Assembly (NCBI RefSeq): GCF_023100805.1
Contig: NZ_CP095855.1
Coordinates: 2,707,001-2,771,000, forward strand
Source: Chitinophaga filiformis
GTDB lineage: Bacteria; Bacteroidota; Bacteroidia; Chitinophagales; Chitinophagaceae
Reading direction: 5' to 3'
Length of the DNA stretch: 64,000 bases
Below are positions 62,716 through 64,000 of the stretch, piece after piece. The position numbers and the translations under genes were made by a program. The notes beneath the pieces are model-generated. The model saw only the letters and a list, made by a program, of their open reading frames with translations, was not told the origin of the DNA and did not search any database. Position 1 is the stretch's first letter; each line of letters starts with the position of its first letter.

Positions 62716-63747
62716 ATGAATAATCCTAAACAACGTAGGGAATTCCTCAGGCAGATGGCATTGTATACCATGGGGGCGGGCCTTTTACCCTCCGTCCTGG
62801 CAGCCTGTAATACCGGCGCTTCCACAAAGGAAAGCAAAGACAGTACCAGCGCAGGAGAAACAGCAACTGAGAAAACAGCGAAAGAACTGTTCTTCAAAAT
62901 ATCCCTGGCTGAATGGTCTTTCCATGAGGCGATATTCGGCGGGAAAATGTCGCACCTCGACTTTCCGCTGAAAGCCAGGAACGACTTCGGGATCGAGGCG
63001 GTGGAATATGTAAACCAGTTCTTCAAGGATAAAGCGACAGACAAGGCCTACCTGGCAGATCTGAAGAAACGTTGCAGCGATAATGGCGTACGCAGCGTAT
63101 TGATCATGATCGATGGTGAAGGAGAAATGGGAGACATGGCTGAGAAGAAAAGGAACCTTGCCGTAGAGAATCACTATAAGTGGGTGGAAGCTGCAGAATA
63201 CCTGGGGTGCCATGCTATCCGCGTAAATGCGGCAGGAGAAGGCAAGCCGGAAGATGTGGCAAAAGCGGTAGCAGAGTCGCTGACTAAATTATCAACATTC
63301 GCCAAAGCGCATAACATCAATGTGATCGTGGAAAATCACGGTGGCAGTTCTTCCAACGGTAAATGGCTGGCAGGGGTGATGAAGCAGGTGAACATGCCTA
63401 ACTGCGGTACCTTGCCTGACTTTGGCAACTTTTGCCTGAACCGTACCAAACCTGTAGACAATACACCACAGGGCTGGGCAGCTACAAAATGCCTGGAGGA
63501 GTACGACCGCTATGAAGGCGTGACAGAACTGATGCCTTTTGCAAAGGGTGTAAGTGCTAAAACACATGATTTCGACGCCGAAGGCAATTGCGTGGAAACA
63601 GACTACCGCAAAATGCTCAAAATTGTAAAGGACGCCGGTTATACAGGTCATATCGGTATTGAATATGAAGGCGCGAAACTTTCTGAAGAAGAAGGTGTGC
63701 GTAAGACGCTGGAGCTGCTGAAAAGGGTTGGGGCAGAACTGAGTTGA
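62716..63747 (+). CDS. Exported sugar isomerase/epimerase-like TIM-barrel protein
   Basis: A 343-residue member of the xylose-isomerase-like TIM-barrel superfamily (sugar phosphate isomerase/epimerase/hydroxypyruvate isomerase fold). The ATG at 62716 gives MNNPKQRREFLRQMALYTMG, a Tat-type signal ending in a lipobox VLAAC (Cys31), so it is probably a Tat-exported lipoprotein. Active-site residues typical of the fold: Glu in VIVENHGG, Asp in TLPDFGNFC, His in KTHDFDAEG and Glu in HIGIEYEG, the four metal ligands. Residues 34-60 are a Ser/Thr-rich linker. It follows the transporter by 210 bases. It may epimerise or dehydrate a sugar acid in the same pathway; the substrate is unknown. Confidence 0.88.
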   Translation: MNNPKQRREFLRQMALYTMGAGLLPSVLAACNTGASTKESKDSTSAGETATEKTAKELFFKISLAEWSFHEAIFGGKMSHLDFPLKARNDFGIEAVEYVNQFFKDKATDKAYLADLKKRCSDNGVRSVLIMIDGEGEMGDMAEKKRNLAVENHYKWVEAAEYLGCHAIRVNAAGEGKPEDVAKAVAESLTKLSTFAKAHNINVIVENHGGSSSNGKWLAGVMKQVNMPNCGTLPDFGNFCLNRTKPVDNTPQGWAATKCLEEYDRYEGVTELMPFAKGVSAKTHDFDAEGNCVETDYRKMLKIVKDAGYTGHIGIEYEGAKLSEEEGVRKTLELLKRVGAELS

Positions 63748-63773
63748 GGGTAGCTGGCAAACAAAATATCAGG

Positions 63774-63802
63774 AACCAGGAACTTATTGTTCCTGGTTTT
63801 TT
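63774..63802 (+). terminator. Terminator after the TIM-barrel gene
   Basis: AACCAGGAAC (63774-63783) pairs perfectly with GTTCCTGGTT (63789-63798), with a five-base loop and a run of six T. It sits 27 bases past the stop and only 18 bases before the next gene's start. Confidence 0.85.
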
Positions 63803-63819
63803 AACTAAAACATCGTCCA

Positions 63820-64000
63820 TTGGATCTTCACGCTGGTTATCCTTATTCTTTGCTGAAGTATGGCCTGCCGTTTAATTATCCCCGCCTGGATCATGATGTG
63901 CAGACCGACGTATTGATCGCCGGAGGAGGCATTTCCGGCGCATTGGCTGCCTATTATCTTACGGCGGCCGGAATACCTGCTGTTGTAGCAGACAGTCGTA
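63820..64000 (+). CDS. FAD-dependent oxidoreductase (DadA-like), N-terminal part, TTG start
   Basis: The frame starts after a TAA at 63802-63804 and has no ATG, so the start is taken as TTG at 63820: MDLHAGYPYSLLKYGLPF, then a short linker and VLIAGGGISGALAAYYLTAAG, the N-terminal Rossmann fold for FAD (GGGISG). This N-terminus, with D-L-H-x-G-Y-P near residue 2, is typical of a Bacteroidota family of DadA-like FAD oxidoreductases. The gene runs past the right edge. The function is unknown, but oxidation of an amino acid or amino-sugar acid would fit the neighbouring catabolic cluster. Confidence 0.8.
   Translation, partial: MDLHAGYPYSLLKYGLPFNYPRLDHDVQTDVLIAGGGISGALAAYYLTAAGIPAVVADSR

Noticed and set aside
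1..64000. CRISPR arrays, tRNA/rRNA genes, integrases and phage structural genes
   Set aside because: Reading both strands I found no regularly spaced short repeats, no tRNA-like cloverleaf and no recombinase or phage protein.

Overview
The window looks like a chromosomal segment of a Bacteroidota bacterium, most likely family Chitinophagaceae (Chitinophaga-like). The grounds are three SusC/SusD pairs, two ECF sigma/FecR pairs, type IX secretion (T9SS) C-terminal sorting domains, SprB-type repeats, Bacteroidota-style lipoproteins and a TAnnTTTG-type promoter. No rRNA, tRNA, CRISPR array, complete insertion sequence or prophage was seen.

Layout. (1) 1-6046 (+): a SusC/SusD pair (SusC cut by the left edge), an exported S51/cyanophycinase-like peptidase and a nitrilase-superfamily hydrolase. 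(2) 6164-9086 (-): a T9SS-sorted lysyl-endopeptidase-like protease and a small outer-membrane barrel protein. (3) 9639-16719: a small secreted peptide and a SusC/SusD pair on the minus strand, divergent from its probable regulators, an ECF sigma factor and a FecR anti-sigma factor. (4) 16720-20252: a degraded intergenic stretch, an OmpA-type lipoprotein, a GH29 alpha-L-fucosidase and a DUF4126-like membrane protein. (5) 20796-42770 (+): a 22-kb, eight-gene, tightly packed operon for cell-surface proteins: PKD lipoprotein, outer-membrane barrel, a 1552-residue orphan, an FN3 protein, a 1728-residue SprB-repeat protein with T9SS signal, an FN3/coiled-coil protein, a 1366-residue Hint-domain polymorphic toxin ending in a deaminase-like domain, and a small putative immunity gene. 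(6) 42911-49034: an immunity/defence cluster with a SUKH protein, a small lipoprotein, endonuclease V, and a minus-strand Rhs toxin with PAAR-like N-terminus and ParB-like C-terminus plus its putative immunity gene. (7) 49173-50249: a membrane acyltransferase-like protein. (8) 50326-64000 (+): ECF sigma, FecR, a SusC with STN domain, SusD, and a run of mostly exported catabolic enzymes (RidA, SelA-like PLP enzyme, amidohydrolase, RraA-like protein), a BASS-family transporter, an exported TIM-barrel protein and the start of an FAD oxidoreductase.

Two systems stand out. The 20.8-42.8 kb operon looks like a dedicated surface apparatus carrying a Hint-deaminase toxin and its immunity protein. The 52-64 kb cluster looks like a catabolic pathway located largely in the periplasm: capture by SusCD, deacylation, PLP-dependent elimination, enamine/imine hydrolysis by an exported RidA, and uptake of an organic acid by a BASS transporter. 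Both readings are inferences from domains and gene order, without database searches.
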